Assembly: GCF_030272615.1 (NCBI RefSeq)
Contig: NC_081413.1
Span: forward strand, 183,964,951 to 184,028,950
Direction: 5' to 3'
DNA: 64,000 nt
Origin: Cryptomeria japonica
Taxonomy: Eukaryota; Streptophyta; Pinopsida; Cupressales; Cupressaceae
The position numbers and the translations under genes are program-made. The notes below the pieces were generated by a model, which made no database searches, had not been told where the DNA came from, and worked only from the letters and a program-made list of their open reading frames with translations. Shown in pieces: positions 9,860-21,583 of this stretch (position 1 is its first letter; every line of letters starts with the position of its first letter).

Positions 9860-12720
9860 GTTCACAAGTTTATATTAGTGAAGGCCTTGCTTAGCCACAA
9901 AGACTTGTGAGAAATAATGGGCGGAGGACCTTGCTAGAACATTTAATTACTTTTTATTTAAAATCAAACTTAGAATTCTAAGTTATCACGTAATTCCTTA
10001 TATGGTGCACATTTAGTAGTGTTGAATAGAAAAATAATTTTATATCGTAAAATTTAATTTTTTTTGGTATAGAAAAAGGTTTGAACTCAGTATCATCTAG
10101 ATGCCTACAACATGGACTTCAATATTAATAAATATCAAATCTCTGACTCAAAGAAATATATACAAAAAAAATTATTTTTGTGTGGGTATTTTAAATATAT
10201 TGTTCTAATACATAATTTTGATTGATTTGATGTTCTTAGTGATTTTAGATTTAGATTTACATTCACAAACACCTTATCTTTGCTCATAACAGTCCTAGAA
10301 TTCCTATAAACACTTATTCTACTAGATTCAAGACCATAAATGCAATCTTGACCAATTGAATGCATAAGTATGATTTTGACCCACTTTGTCCATTTTTAAA
10401 ATTATCGGTGGCCCCAAGCCAACATGAATCTTAACTAGTCATTACTCACCCACTAGAGCACAAATATGTTCAAATTTCATACCTAAGGCATGTATAAAGG
10501 ACACCACCTCTTGGCCATTTGTTACATTCATCATTACAAAAACCAATTTGTACTTATCTATCAAATAGATTGACCAACAGTTGTTACTCAGTCTTTTACA
10601 TCAACCACATCAACTCTTGTATCAACAAAATGTTAAAACCCTAGTACTTGCATCAGGTTACTTTAACACTTCATTGTATCAAGTCTTAAGTACTTAGCAT
10701 CATCATAACTACACCATTGTTTTCCATTTTTGTATTTGTTGCTTAGATTGCTTGATGTGACTTAAAACTTCTGCAATATCATTGAATCAATCAATGAGGC
10801 TTGAATAAGGTTCAAGGTGGGAAGTTAGTTGTTTCCTTTTTCTAGCATAACAAGTCCAAGCATTGTTCTTGATGATTGTTGTCTTTATAAGTGCAAATAC
10901 AAGTGAATCTTTATTATAGGTACTAAACATATCAAGACCTCAAGTTCATAATTGTACAAGAAGTTCAAAATTGTAAATATTATGTCATAATCATAAATAT
11001 AAGTATTAGCACCATAGGGGTAGATTTGACCTAGGTTTGCACACAATTGCAAATTTCATAGAGAATAGTCATCTTCATCTATTTGCCTTAGATCTAGCTT
11101 CAAATATTGGGTGACACTCTTTTATCACAATCTTTTAAGTGTCCTCTTCTTGGATATTGAGGTACACTTTTACTTTTGTTATCTTATTCTTGTTAAGAAT
11201 CTAATCAAGTACACACTTTCTGATATGTATAGAAATGAGTTCCTAGGCTTATGGATGCAACTAAGATCTCAAATATTCTATTACATAGCATTGGAACACA
11301 AATAGGTTCAACTACAATCCTAATGGGAGAGCTAAACATTGGGGTTTATGTTCCTTTGTTGCAATGGTTTTGAGATTGTGAAGTGTGTGTTTATGATCTA
11401 GCTTTAATGACAGGAAAATGATATCTTTTAGTAATAATAGTAAATTATACAATAGAAAACCAGCACAATAGGTTAGGTTTGGAAAGAGAAAACAAAAAGG
11501 AACTTGGGACTGCAACCTAAGCTTGAAAGTGTCAAAATGGCGTATTGGGTGCCCTAGTCTAAGGATGTTTGTGCAAATAGAAATGAACAAAACTACAATC
11601 ACAAGGACTTGTAAGTTTGTCTCTTTGAAATTCAGTCGTAAACAGTCAAACATGTGTTGGGTGCCCTAGTCTAGGTGTTTTTGCATTTTCAAAATCGAGG
11701 AATGTTTGTCATAGTCTTCTTTGTGCTCTTGCATCACTCTCTATTGTCGAGTCTAAACCTACACACAAAAAATGGGGAAGAAAAGTTGTGTTGTACAGGG
11801 GATTGCATAAGTCAAACCCCATGTTGATATCCCACCTCCACAATAGCTATGATTGATGTAAAAGAGACATTGTCCTCAAAAGGACAGAGGCTAAAACAAT
11901 TATGGAAATGCTTGAATTGACAAATACTACCTTAAACTTAAAACCCTTGGCATGGAATCTCACATAAGGCTTTAATGTTTCTAGAATATGTTACTGTATG
12001 CCTTCATCATGTGGAGGAACATATTATGATTGATCATGATTTTTGTAACAAAGATGTATTCTTGAATGCTTGACTCCTTGATTGTAGATCAATGCTCAAT
12101 TAAATTGCTTGTGCTCAATAAGAATTGAATTGTGTGGGTTAGAGTTTGAAATGAGAGATGGGGTTGTATTTATGTGCAACTTACACTTTTTCAAATTTAA
12201 TTTTTGAGGAGGGATGACATCGAAGGGAAAATTATTGCTACTTATAATGACGATATTCATATTTTAAATTTTGAGGCCAAACCACCTTGACATGGGCGTT
12301 GAGTACCCCAATCCTGGCAGTTTAAGCTAGAAAAAATGTCATGAATAAGGGAGTGCGTCAAGTTAATGGAAATAATCCTGAAACTGAGCACAATTAGGCA
12401 TAAATTAAGTAAACATTAGGCACAACTGCCAAAGTGGGTCCAAACTAAGTGTGGAATTGTAAGGGATACAATTTACTACACTACATTTAGCCCCCACTTT
12501 ATTGGAAGTATGAACTTATGCTCATACTCTTAGTAAAGTAATGAGAAGCTATAGATTCTTTGATCAATACATCAAAGAGACAAGACAACACCAAGCTTGG
12601 CAAGGTAGTAGCTCCCAAGACTTAGGATGCTATCAATCTATAATATGACTTGATAAAAGGAAAGTACAAAATGAGCAATATGATCAACATTGGTAACAAA
12701 CATGGAGCATGCAAAAATAT
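9860..12720. other. no gene recognised
   Basis: AT-rich intergenic sequence. The longest frames (about 64-113 codons, for example minus strand 11,312-11,653) show no family motif or sensible composition and are treated as chance. Confidence 0.5.
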
Positions 12721-12910
12721 AAGGTATGGCATCTAATACTAGTAATATTTATAGAAACTTATGAGGAGCCATATAAAAAACAGAAGGCATGACATCTAGG
12801 ACTAGTATGATCCATGGATACTCACTAAGAGTCATGTTACAAAGATACAAAGCATGGCCTCTGTGACTAGTAATATCCTCAGATACTTATCAAGAGCCAT
12901 AAGGAGTCAC
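12721..12910. repeat. degenerate tandem repeat, about 64 bp, three copies
   Basis: AAGG(T/C)ATGGCATCTxxxACTAGTA starts at about 12,721, 12,784 and 12,849. Each copy is followed by a TTAT/TCA-x-GAGCCAT segment. The copies are diverged but keep their spacing. Confidence 0.65.
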
Positions 12911-13257
12911 AAGGCTATCAAGTTGTGCTATGTTAGGTGGCTTATGAACAAGTGAAGATCTCATAAGGGCTAGCAAGTTGTGTTATGCTAGGTGAGCTTC
13001 ACGCCAACATAGATTACATGGTTAATCAAAACTCTATGTTTCTTGGGTAATCTTAGTAGGATGCTACAAAGGTCATTACACTTGCACAAACAAGTTCATG
13101 GCATGTGATCAAAGTGTACACACAATCTCGTGGTGTGTGCACAAAGTGAAGCTCACAAAGGAATGCATGTCCCCACTTAAAGTGATTGCATATGCCAATC
13201 GAGAGCATTTTTTTAAGGTAGTATACATTCAAAAACAAGCATGTCACAATGGTGAAG

Positions 13258-14159
13258 TGTTGAACACCCGACAAGATTGAGAGGGGGGGTGAATCGGTCC
13301 AAAACTTAAAAACCAATTATTAATCAACTTATTTAATAACAACACTTTAAACATCGACACATCAAGAAGAAACACATAAACACATGAACACATATTTACG
13401 TGGAAAACCCAAATAGGGAAAAACTAAGATTTACGACCTTAAGCAAGATACAAGAAGGACTTGTACAATTGAAGAGCACTTCTTCAAGACAAGATACAAA
13501 CTATTGCCAAAGGACTTAGTGTCAATCAACAACGAATGAAATAGCTGAACTGAAATTGAAGGATTCTCTTGATCATGAAATTGTCCTTGAACAATAATCA
13601 AGCGACCAATAACATGGAAAACATCTCTGATAATCTCCATTGTCACAACACACTATCTTGGAGAATATATCAGCTTCAAAGCTCTTCTCAAACTGACTTT
13701 CGCATCACCAAAAAAACTCAAATTTGCTTGCAAATCATTCGCGTACACTTCTCATCCATACTCAATGCATCTATCTACACATCTTATATATGAGATACAA
13801 CTATCAAGGGTCGACCAAAATAGAATAAGCAATATTACACAAAAAAAGCTACCCGGACCTAAAATACTTAGATTGGTTCACTCTAGGAGAAAGAGGGAAC
13901 CGAAACAAATCATAATAACCATAAAGAAAATGAACCACTAAACCAAAATACAATTAACAACATATTTAGAGGGCACCAAAACAATTTCAAACCACCCTAA
14001 ATACATGATAACACAACCAACACCAAAAGAATATCCAGACCAACATCCATCCAAATAATCAAGGTTTGACAAATCATATCCAGACCAATATCAATCCTGA
14101 TAACTAGGTTTGACATCAATGACAATCATACAAGCTCATGCTAACAACAATCTCCAACA
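13258..14159 (-). repeat. 3' LTR of the 13-20 kb copia element (902 bp)
   Basis: Plus-strand limits TGTTGAACACC...TCTCCAACA. Contains GATTGAGAGGGGGGGTGAATC near its start and TACGTGGAAAACCC...GGGAAAAAC at about 13,400. The minus-strand polypurine tract GACAAAGGGAGAGAT abuts it at 14,160-14,174. Confidence 0.85.
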
Positions 14160-14419
14160 ATCTCTCCCTTTGTCATTGATGGCAACACCAATAAACAACA
14201 ACACTAATGAAAACTCGTAATCTCACAACTCTTTTTCCCACAATCTCACAACAACTCTATCCCCCTTCAACAACAATGACAAAGCGTGTTGAAAGATAAA
14301 CAGAAACATATTGACCAACACACACCACTTCTCCTCCTGAGAGTAGCATCAACATCAATCCAAGAAACAAGGATAAACACTAGGTATCCCCTTGGAAAGA
14401 TGCACCACAAGAAATGCAT

Positions 14420-14682
14420 CTAGTTAGAAAAAGGAGGGGCAATAATCCCTAACTTTTGCCTAAGATACTCAAAAGTATCCTTCACCAATGCCTTTGTAAA
14501 AATGTTTGCTATCTTCTCTGATGTAGAAATGTATTCTAGTCTTACTTCTTTTTCTACAACCTTCTCCCTCAAGAAATGGCAACGGATTGAAATGTGTTTA
14601 GTTCTTGAATGCATAACTAGATTCTTTGAAATGTTTATAGCATTGGTATTATGACACATAATAGGAATAGCTTCGTCATATA
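14420..14682 (-). pseudogene. copia RNase H, C-terminal part
   Basis: About 79 codons with the late RNase H signature (CHNTNAINISKN, SRTKH, HFLREKV, IANIFTKAL), ending in a stop at 14,420. It is the continuation of the frame at 15,643-16,104; the two were split by the solo LTR at 14,683-15,642. In related copies the catalytic Asp stands where this copy has His (CHNTN rather than CDNTS). Confidence 0.8.
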
Positions 14683-15642
14683 TGTAGACACCTAAAATTA
14701 ATTAAATCAATATTTAATCAATTTAAGCCTATCAACATAATTAATTGATTTAATTGTGTTATCCTTATTCCTCCCGGTGTTAATTAAATCTAATTTAATT
14801 AATCCTGTCACTATTGTCCAATAATTAATTTATCAAATAAATTAATTATTCCCCTATTCTTCTAAAGTCCCTCAATAATTATTTCCTCTAAACCCACTCA
14901 GTCAATTAATTTTAATTAATTAACTTCATCATGTGATTCCTATAAATCACTTTTCCTAATCCCCACTCAACCTAATTAATTCTTCTAGAATCTCTCATAG
15001 TCTCACTTATCATTATTATCCAATTTTAAATTCCCCCACTCATGTCACATCAATCTTGAACCTCTCAAAGAAATTCAAATTTCTTTGAATCCCCCTATGC
15101 ATCCTCATTTTGAAATTCAAATTTTCTTTCCCCCCTCTTCTCAAGGAATTTTATATTCCTTTTTATTTCTCCAATGCATCCTTGATCCATGTCCACTATC
15201 TTGAACCAATCCTAGCCCTTCATGATCAAATCGATCGTGGCCCTCCATTGGCCTCCTCCAATCTATAAATTGGAGCCTCTTTTCCTCACAAAGGGGTCTT
15301 CCAGTCTTCTATCCTTATGCTGCCAATTTCTCCTCTCATCTCCCTCTATCACATCTTTATCATTTAACATAGTCTTTTATCAAATCCTCAATCCTCATCC
15401 ATCAATAATCCATCAATCCAAATCCTAATCGTGTTGAGCAAAGGAGAGCAATCCACATCCACATCAAGCAAGGAGAAAATCAAGTGGAGCATCAAAGGGG
15501 CGCCTTCACTTCATCAAGTTCAATCTGAGGGAGAGGTGAAAGACAAGGTATAAATTTGGTTGTTTGCATTTGTATTGTGTCTTGTTTGGTTTCTTTGCAT
15601 TCTAACCTCCTTTGTCCCTTCTCTGACATTTTCCCCTCTTCA
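14683..15642 (+). mobile_element. solo LTR, gypsy-like (960 bp), inside RNase H
   Basis: Begins TGTAGACACCTAAAATTAA and ends CCCCTCTTCA, so it has TG...CA termini. The flanks are ATATA (14,678-14,682) and ATAGA (15,643-15,647), a 5 bp duplication with one mismatch. The host frame resumes exactly on each side. The same TGTAGACACCTAAAATT start occurs on the minus strand at 38,130, so the family is repeated here. A TATA-like TCTATAAATT lies at 15,262. The first 300 bases are very rich in TTAATTAA words. No internal region is present, so it is a recombination product. Confidence 0.85.
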
Positions 15643-16110
15643 ATAGAGTACTTTGATATCCTTAAGATTTTGCTTCATCCACAAAACTTGAGTATAGCAA
15701 GATGCTATGACAATATATTTAGCTTTAGTAGTTGATAATGATATAGATTCTTGTTTCTTACTTATCGATGAAACCAATTTTTTTCCCAAAAAGAATGCTC
15801 CACCACTGGTACTCTTCCTATCCTCAACACTTCCATCCCAATCAGCATCTATATATGCCTTCAACATGAAATCTCCATCTTTCATGTACCATAAGCCAAA
15901 ATCATGAGTTCCTTTCAAATATATAATGATCCTTTCCACTACTTGATCATGAACCTGCTTCACACTAGTTTGAAATCTTGCAACCAAACATACAACCTCC
16001 ATAATGTCTGGTCTAGAAGCGGTAAGATACAAGAGTCCTCCAATCATAGATTTGTACTTCTTCTCATCAATATCTGAAGATGCACCATCTTTCCTAAGTT
16101 GCATCCAATA
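15643..16110 (-). pseudogene. copia RNase H, N-terminal part
   Basis: Shows the copia RNase H entry region (YKSMIGGLLYLTASRPDI, then AYIDADWDGSVEDRKSTSG with the first catalytic Asp, and STTKAKYI where the usual acidic residue is replaced). Ends at the insertion point of the solo LTR. Confidence 0.8.
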
Positions 16111-16803
16111 GCTAAAGGGGTAGTAACAAGTTTACAATTCTCCATATTAAACTTCTTCAACATCTCTTTGACATACTTAGCTTGAGAAATAAAAATTCCA
16201 TCATCTAGTTGAGTAACTTGAAGTCCAAGAAAAAATATTTCTCCAAGAATAGACATCTCAAATTCTTTTTGCACCTCTTCCACAAATTCTTTACACAAGC
16301 CATCACTTCCTCCAAAGATAATATCATCAACATAAACAATAAAAATCAACAACTTAATGCCTTCAACTTTGAAATAGAGATTGTTATCTACAAAACCTTT
16401 CCTGAAATTTTGTTGTAACAAATATTTGTCCAATCTTGCATACTGCACTTTAGGTTCTTTTTTGAGTCCATACAATGTGTTCTTTAATCTGTAAACCATG
16501 TTTGGACCATCTGACAGTTTGAATCCATACAATTTCTCAGTGCATACTTCTTCTAGTTCTTCATTCAGAAATGTTGACTTAACATCCATTTGATATACTC
16601 TAAAGTTCTTACAGGTTAAAAAACACAAGAAACATTCTAATAGCTTCCATCCTAGCAATTGGGGCAAAATTTTCTTCAAAATAAATACCTTCTACCTGAG
16701 AGTAGCCTTTGCATACTAATATTGCCTTGTTTCTTGTGACTTGTCCTTGTTCATTCAGTTTGTTCTGAAACACCCACTTAGTTCCTATCACTTTTTTATC
16801 CAC
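16044..16803 (-). pseudogene. copia reverse transcriptase
   Basis: Two overlapping minus-strand frames carry successive reverse transcriptase blocks: [16 protein letters not shown] and LVCKGYSQ (about 16,790-16,700), [12 protein letters not shown] (about 16,590), LYGLKKEPKVQYARL (about 16,460), and the catalytic YVDDIIFGG (about 16,330), then FEMSILGEI. A frameshift lies near 16,640. In other elements of the window the third block reads [13 protein letters not shown], so this copy has changed at conserved positions. Confidence 0.85.
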
Positions 16804-17367
16804 TAGTTTAGGTACTAGCTCCCAAGTCTGATTCTTCTATATCTAATTCAATTCATCTTAAATTTCTTTAACCCAACTTTCTTTTTTGCTTTCTTCTTCA
16901 CATGATTTAGGTTCAATGAGTGAAGGAAAATTTCAATTAGTTTGCTCATTTACCTTTGTAACACTTCTTGTCTAAACTCCTTTGTTCTTGTCTCCGATTA
17001 TATGTTCTTTTGAATGACTCCTCTGCACATATTTTGGGTCTTGATTACTTGGTCTAATTATTCCTTATCTTCTTCTTCTACTTCATCTGATTTTTCTTCA
17101 TTGTTTCCTTTTAGAGTTGTCTTTTCTTCTACAATAGTAGGAATGATCTCAAATTTAGTCTCTTGAACAGGATCAGGGGCAGTTTAATCCCATACCTCAC
17201 ATACTTTCCCATTTGTACTCTCCACTATCTTGTTTAATCTCTTATTGTAACACTAGTAGGCTTTGTTGTTGATAGAATATCCCAAGAATATTCTTTCATT
17301 AGCTTTGGTATCAAACGTTTCGAGGTCATTCTCATCTCTTCTGATATATCACTTACTCCCAAAGATT

Positions 17368-18180
17368 CTATTCAAAATATTTCACAATAGGTGGTCTTCC
17401 ATACCACAACTCATAAGGTGTCTTTGTATGATTTATTCTTATATAAACCCTGTTAAGAATGTAAACAATAGTATGCATAGCTTCTTTCCAATACACATTA
17501 ACCAAGTTATCATATTTCATTATAGTTCTAGTCATCTCAATAACAATTCTATTCTTCCTTTCTACCACACCATTCTACTGAGGAGTTCTTGGAGCAAAAA
17601 GATGTCTCCTAATGCCATATTTCTCACAAAAATTGTCAAATTCAATTGAAGTAAATTCTCCGCCTCTATCAAATCTCAAACACTTGATTCTAGCATCAAC
17701 TTGATTCTCTACCATTGACTTGAAAACTTTAAATCTTTCAAAAGCTTCAATTTTTTTTCTCAAAAATATAATACATGTCATTCCAAAATAATCATCAATG
17801 AGTAACATAAAATACCTTTCACTATTAAGTCTGCTTGTCCTAGTAGTGTCACACAAGTCTGTACGAATTATCTCCAATTGATATGACATAGAATACTCCT
17901 TATTCTTGAAACTTCTCCTTGTTTTCTTTCCCAACTGACATTCCCTACACACATTGTCGATAGGCTTGATAATCCTTTGTAAATATCTTACTACCTTAAA
18001 GTTATTGATCTTTATCATGTTATCAAATTTAACATGTCCCATCCTCTTTTGCCATAACCAACATTCATTGCTCTGACTTAGATAACATCTATTTCCACTT
18101 ATGCCCTTTGTGTAATAAACATTCCCACTTGTCATGATTCCTTCTACTACCAATTTTTTGGTTTTACATTTTCTAATCAT
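17368..18180 (-). pseudogene. copia GAG-pre-integrase and integrase
   Basis: The GAG-pre-integrase region (WQKRMGHVKFDNM, CRECQLGK) lies at about 18,060-17,920. The integrase core follows: first Asp in RTDLCD (about 17,860), second in LLIDDY (about 17,800), Glu in DRGGEFTS (about 17,660), then the downstream ERKNRIVIEMTR and AMHTIVYILNRV blocks (17,568-17,430). A stop separates the two frames near 17,575. The DDE residues themselves are preserved. Confidence 0.83.
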
Positions 18181-18389
18181 ACATCTAGTTCTGTGAACAA
18201 AAATTAATAACCTCTATTACACATTTGACTAACACTCAACAAACTATGTCTCAAACCTTATACATAATAAACACCATCATTTTTATGCTTACCATCAATT
18301 GAGATACTTCCTATTCCACAAATCAGCGCAGCTTCCTCTCCAACAAATTTCAGTGATCCACCATCACACTTCTTTAGAGTGAAACTTGT

Positions 18390-18617
18390 TTAAATGTCTC
18401 CAGTCATGTGATTCAAGCATAAAAAATCAATGATCCATGATCTTGGTTCAACTTTTGCATGCAGTTCAATCTTCTCTTCTGGTCTTCCAAATCTTTCTTG
18501 ACACTTCTTCTCTATAGCCAGAAATAAAGGTTCTCCATTCAAGTCTTCAACATAATCTTCTTCAAATGAATGCGCCTCCATAGAGAAAAAAACTCTTTTT
18601 CCCTTTGTCTCTATCAT
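18390..18617 (-). pseudogene. copia protease region, fragment
   Basis: A 75-codon frame ends in SWIIDFLCLNHMTGD, the copia protease active-site region. The usual Asp-Ser-Gly triad reads Asp-Phe-Leu here, so this copy could not be an active aspartic protease. The zinc knuckle expected upstream is not legible. Confidence 0.65.
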
Positions 18618-18894
18618 CTATTTTTTCTTAAAATCATTCCTTTTATATATAATTTTCTTTTCATCACCATCAAACTTTTTGTAATCTTCTTTTTTGTAAT
18701 CATCATCATCATCATCATTTAGAAGAATAATGATCGATTCTTCTACAATTAAATCATTTCAAGGGCAACTTACCTTTGTGCTTTCTAGTTCCTCTCTTTA
18801 GTCTTCTTACAAAGTTTGCTTCAATCTCGTCCAATTTCTCACTTGTTTCCAATCCATCTCTTGATATCCTTGAAATGTTAAATGCAACTTCGCA

Positions 18895-19431
18895 TCAATA
18901 GAATTTTATATCTTCCATCTCTCCAATTTTATAGGTAGACAATGTTATGATAAGTTTATCAATTGTGTAGTTGTTCAGATCATGACATTCTTCAATAGCA
19001 CACTGCTTTGGTTGGTAGCGTTTTGTCAATGTAAACAAGATCTTTCTAACGACGTCACTTTCTTCTAGCACTCCACCAACAGCTTGGATAGCTTCCACTG
19101 TATCATTCAATCTATGCATGTAGCTCTCAACACTTTCATTATCAACCAATATTAAACCTTCAAATTTTTTCTTCACGTTCAAAAGTCTTGCTTGTTGATT
19201 CTTTGGATTACCTTCATATACATAACACAACTTTTTCTAGATTCCCTTAGCTTCTTTCATTCCTTTAACCTTGCCAAATACTTCATCATTAAGACAACTG
19301 ATAAGAATTATTCTAGCTATTGCATTTGTCTCCATAGCCTTAATTTCATCTAGAGTTGATAACCTATCTGAATAATCTTCCAAATTCCATTTCGTAATGC
19401 TTCTAAGTAAGACTCCATTATTTCCTTCCAA
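18895..19431 (-). pseudogene. copia gag with in-frame stop
   Basis: Two frames in the same register (19,431-19,237 and 19,230-18,895) separated by a stop. They hold typical copia Gag blocks (VYEGNPKNQQARLLNVKKKFE, ESVESYMHRLNDTVEAI, VVRKILFTLTKRYQ). The N-terminus should lie just upstream, toward the primer-binding site at 19,536-19,546. Confidence 0.75.
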
Positions 19432-19535
19432 TAATTAAAGTTTGTTCCATTTAACATTGGTGCTTTAACATGAAGGTCATGCACCATTTCTATATCTACC
19501 TCAAGCAGTTAAGCTTTCTAAAGAGGAACCTTGCA

Positions 19536-19546
19536 ATCTGATACCA
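19536..19546 (-). other. primer-binding site, initiator tRNA-Met
   Basis: The minus strand reads TGGTATCAGAT directly inside the 5' LTR of the 13-20 kb element. Confidence 0.7.
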
Positions 19547-19548
19547 AT

Positions 19549-20398
19549 TATTGAACACCTAGTAGGACTGAGAATGGGTGTGAATCAATCTAGAACTTGA
19601 AAAACAATTATTAATCAACTTACTTAGCAATAACACATTAATCATTATCACATAAACATCAAACATCAACATATGGACACATAAACCCTAGATTTGCATG
19701 GAAAACCTAAATAGGGAAAAAAAAATATGGTGAGAATCTAACTCATGATATGAATAACAATGTTTACAACATTCTAGGCATACAACCAAGGAGCACCAAC
19801 ACCTGAAGGACTTGCAAAACTAAGGCGCACAACCTTAGGCAAGATTAAAAAAGAGGACTTACACAACTAAAAAACACTTTTTAAAGACAAGATACATACT
19901 ATTGTCGAAGGACTCACTGTAAATCAACAATGAATGAAATAGATAAATTGAAATTGAGAAGGATTATCCTGATCATGAAATTATCCTTGAACAACTGAAT
20001 CAAGCATCCAACATCATGGCAAACATCTTTGATAAGTCACAACACATTGCCTTGTAGAATATATCACCTTCAAATCTCTTCTCAAACTGACTTTTCAATC
20101 ACCACGAACTCAAATCTACTTGTAAATCATTCATAGACACTTCTCACACAATTCACTTTTCATCCACACATAATTCATCTATCCGCACATCTTAGATATG
20201 AGATACAACAATGAAAACCTAATTAAGGGTCGACCAAAAAAAAAAAAGCAATTTTACACAAACTAAGCCACCCAAACCTAAATACTTAGATCAATCCACT
20301 CCAAGAGATAGGCAGAACCAAAAAATATCACAATACATCCTTCCATAATTGATCCAAAAACATTCACGCACTAACACATACTCCAAAGGGTGTTAAAA
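19549..20398 (-). repeat. 5' LTR of the 13-20 kb copia element, rearranged at its outer end
   Basis: Matches the 13,258 LTR from its inner end (TATTGAACACC, GAATGGGTGTGAATC, ATGGAAAACCTAAATAGGG) to about the AATACTTAGAT region at 20,280, then diverges. The outer part continues into an inverted repeat, so the true LTR terminus has been lost. Confidence 0.7.
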
Positions 20399-20926
20399 AG
20401 TGGAACAAGTAGACATAATCAACCAGTTGGCCACATAACCACTTCCGATGCAAAATACTCCATGCAGATCTCCACATGCCAAGGTGGGACCCAAGTAAAC
20501 ATCTCAACACATTGAATACACACACACACACACACACACTTTGTAACACCCTTTGGACTATTTGTTAGCATGTGAAGATTGTTGGATCAATTGTGGAAGG
20601 ATGTATTGTGATATTTTTTGGTTTCATCTATTTCCTGGAGTGAATTGATCTAAGTATTTAGGTTTAGGTGTCTTATTTTGTGGGAAATTGCTTATTTTAT
20701 TTTGGTTGACCCTTAATTAGGTTTTCAATGTTGTATCTCATATGTAAGATGTGCGGATGGATGAATTATGTGTGGATGAGAAGTGTATGCGAATGATTTA
20801 CAAGTAGATTTGAGTTCGTGGTGATTGGAAAGTCAGTTTGAGAAGACATTTGAAGGTGATATATTATGCAAGGCAATGTGTTGTGACAATGAATATTATC
20901 AAAGATGTTTTCCATGATGTTGGATG

Positions 20927-20931
<5 letters not shown>
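20005..20931. repeat. large inverted repeat made of two head-to-head LTR segments
   Basis: The left arm (about 20,005-20,398) is the outer part of the 5' LTR; the right arm (about 20,542-20,931) is its reverse complement. Paired landmarks: GCATCCAACATCATGG at 20,007 with CCATGATGTTGGATGC at 20,912; AAATACTTAGATCAA with TTGATCTAAGTATTT; AAAAAATATCACAATACATC with GATGTATTGTGATATTTTTT; CCAAAGGGTGTTA with TAACACCCTTTGG. I estimate 85-90% identity by eye. The spacer of about 143 bp holds an (AC)n tract. The right arm ends exactly where the (TA)n tract begins. Confidence 0.88.
20515..20539. repeat. (AC)n microsatellite
   Basis: About 12 uninterrupted AC units in the loop of the inverted repeat. 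Confidence 0.95.

Positions 20932-20986
<55 letters not shown>
20930..20986. repeat. (TA)n microsatellite
   Basis: About 28 uninterrupted TA units abutting the right arm of the inverted repeat. It produces artefactual Ile-Tyr reading frames on both strands. Confidence 0.97.
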
Positions 20987-20989
<3 letters not shown>

Positions 20990-21412
20990 TTTTCATTTTT
21001 GTGGTTGGAAGGACTAGACTCCCCAAAGTATGTTACATGATCGAGGTTAATGACAAAACCATCTTTATGATCCCCAAATGGTATACCATCTTGAATTCCA
21101 AAAAAACTTGGTGATAGCTTCATCCTTTTCAAATATGTCTAAACTTGGTGGATCTCATTGGCTCCAACTAATAAGGTTAGGATATACTAGGCATATGTTA
21201 TTATCGTGGTCATCTAAGTTCAGGAGTGTAGTAGTTATGGTATAGATAGTGTGTTTCGGGATGCCAAAGGGATGTCTCCAAGATTTGGGATCAATTTATT
21301 TATCTTCATAAATTATATGGTCATCAAGGTCAATGTTCATAAGTTCAATCAATAGAATAGGTACTGGAACTTCTTAGTTGTCCCTTTCATACTTGTCTGA
21401 ATTTGTCTTGAT

Positions 21413-21578
21413 TTAACTCTCCACATCTGACTCATCCTCATTAGAAGCAATAACTTTCTCTATAATAGGTAACACAACACTTGTGGAGCCCAAAACTGGT
21501 GGTTCATATCCTAATCCTCTATCCCTTGGTTGTACCTTAGGCAAAAATTGGTTTCCCAACCCCCTGTTTTTGTGGGCC
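21413..21578 (-). pseudogene. Ty3/gypsy polyprotein fragment, glycine-rich G-patch-like segment
   Basis: The minus strand encodes KNRGLGNQF and, 11 residues on, RDRGLGYEPP. Paired GLG-containing motifs like these occur between protease and reverse transcriptase in some plant gypsy polyproteins. No reverse transcriptase follows toward 20.99 kb. The fragment is the continuation of the protease part at 23.4-24.0 kb, from which it was separated by the solo LTR at 21,584-23,144. Confidence 0.55.
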
Positions 21579-21583
21579 AAAAC

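Larger units (their letters stand above)
13258..20398 (-). mobile_element. decayed Ty1/copia element interrupted by a solo LTR
   Basis: On the minus strand: 5' LTR (from about 20,398 to 19,549), primer-binding site, gag (19,431-18,895), protease/GAG-pre-integrase and integrase (18,617-17,368), reverse transcriptase (16,803-16,110), RNase H (16,104-15,643 continuing at 14,682-14,420), polypurine tract, 3' LTR (14,159-13,258). The LTR start reads TGTTGAACACC on the left and TATTGAACACC on the right. The coding region is broken by many stops and frameshifts. The bases outside the left LTR are TGAAG (13,253-13,257). The right flank is rearranged, so the duplication cannot be tested. Confidence 0.88.

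Noticed and set aside
11312-11653. 113-codon minus-strand frame
   Set aside because: No recognisable motif, composition like random AT-rich sequence, no homologous frame seen elsewhere in the window.
20766-21132. Frames with Ile-Tyr runs on both strands
   Set aside because: Produced by the (TA)n tract; no start context or family motif.
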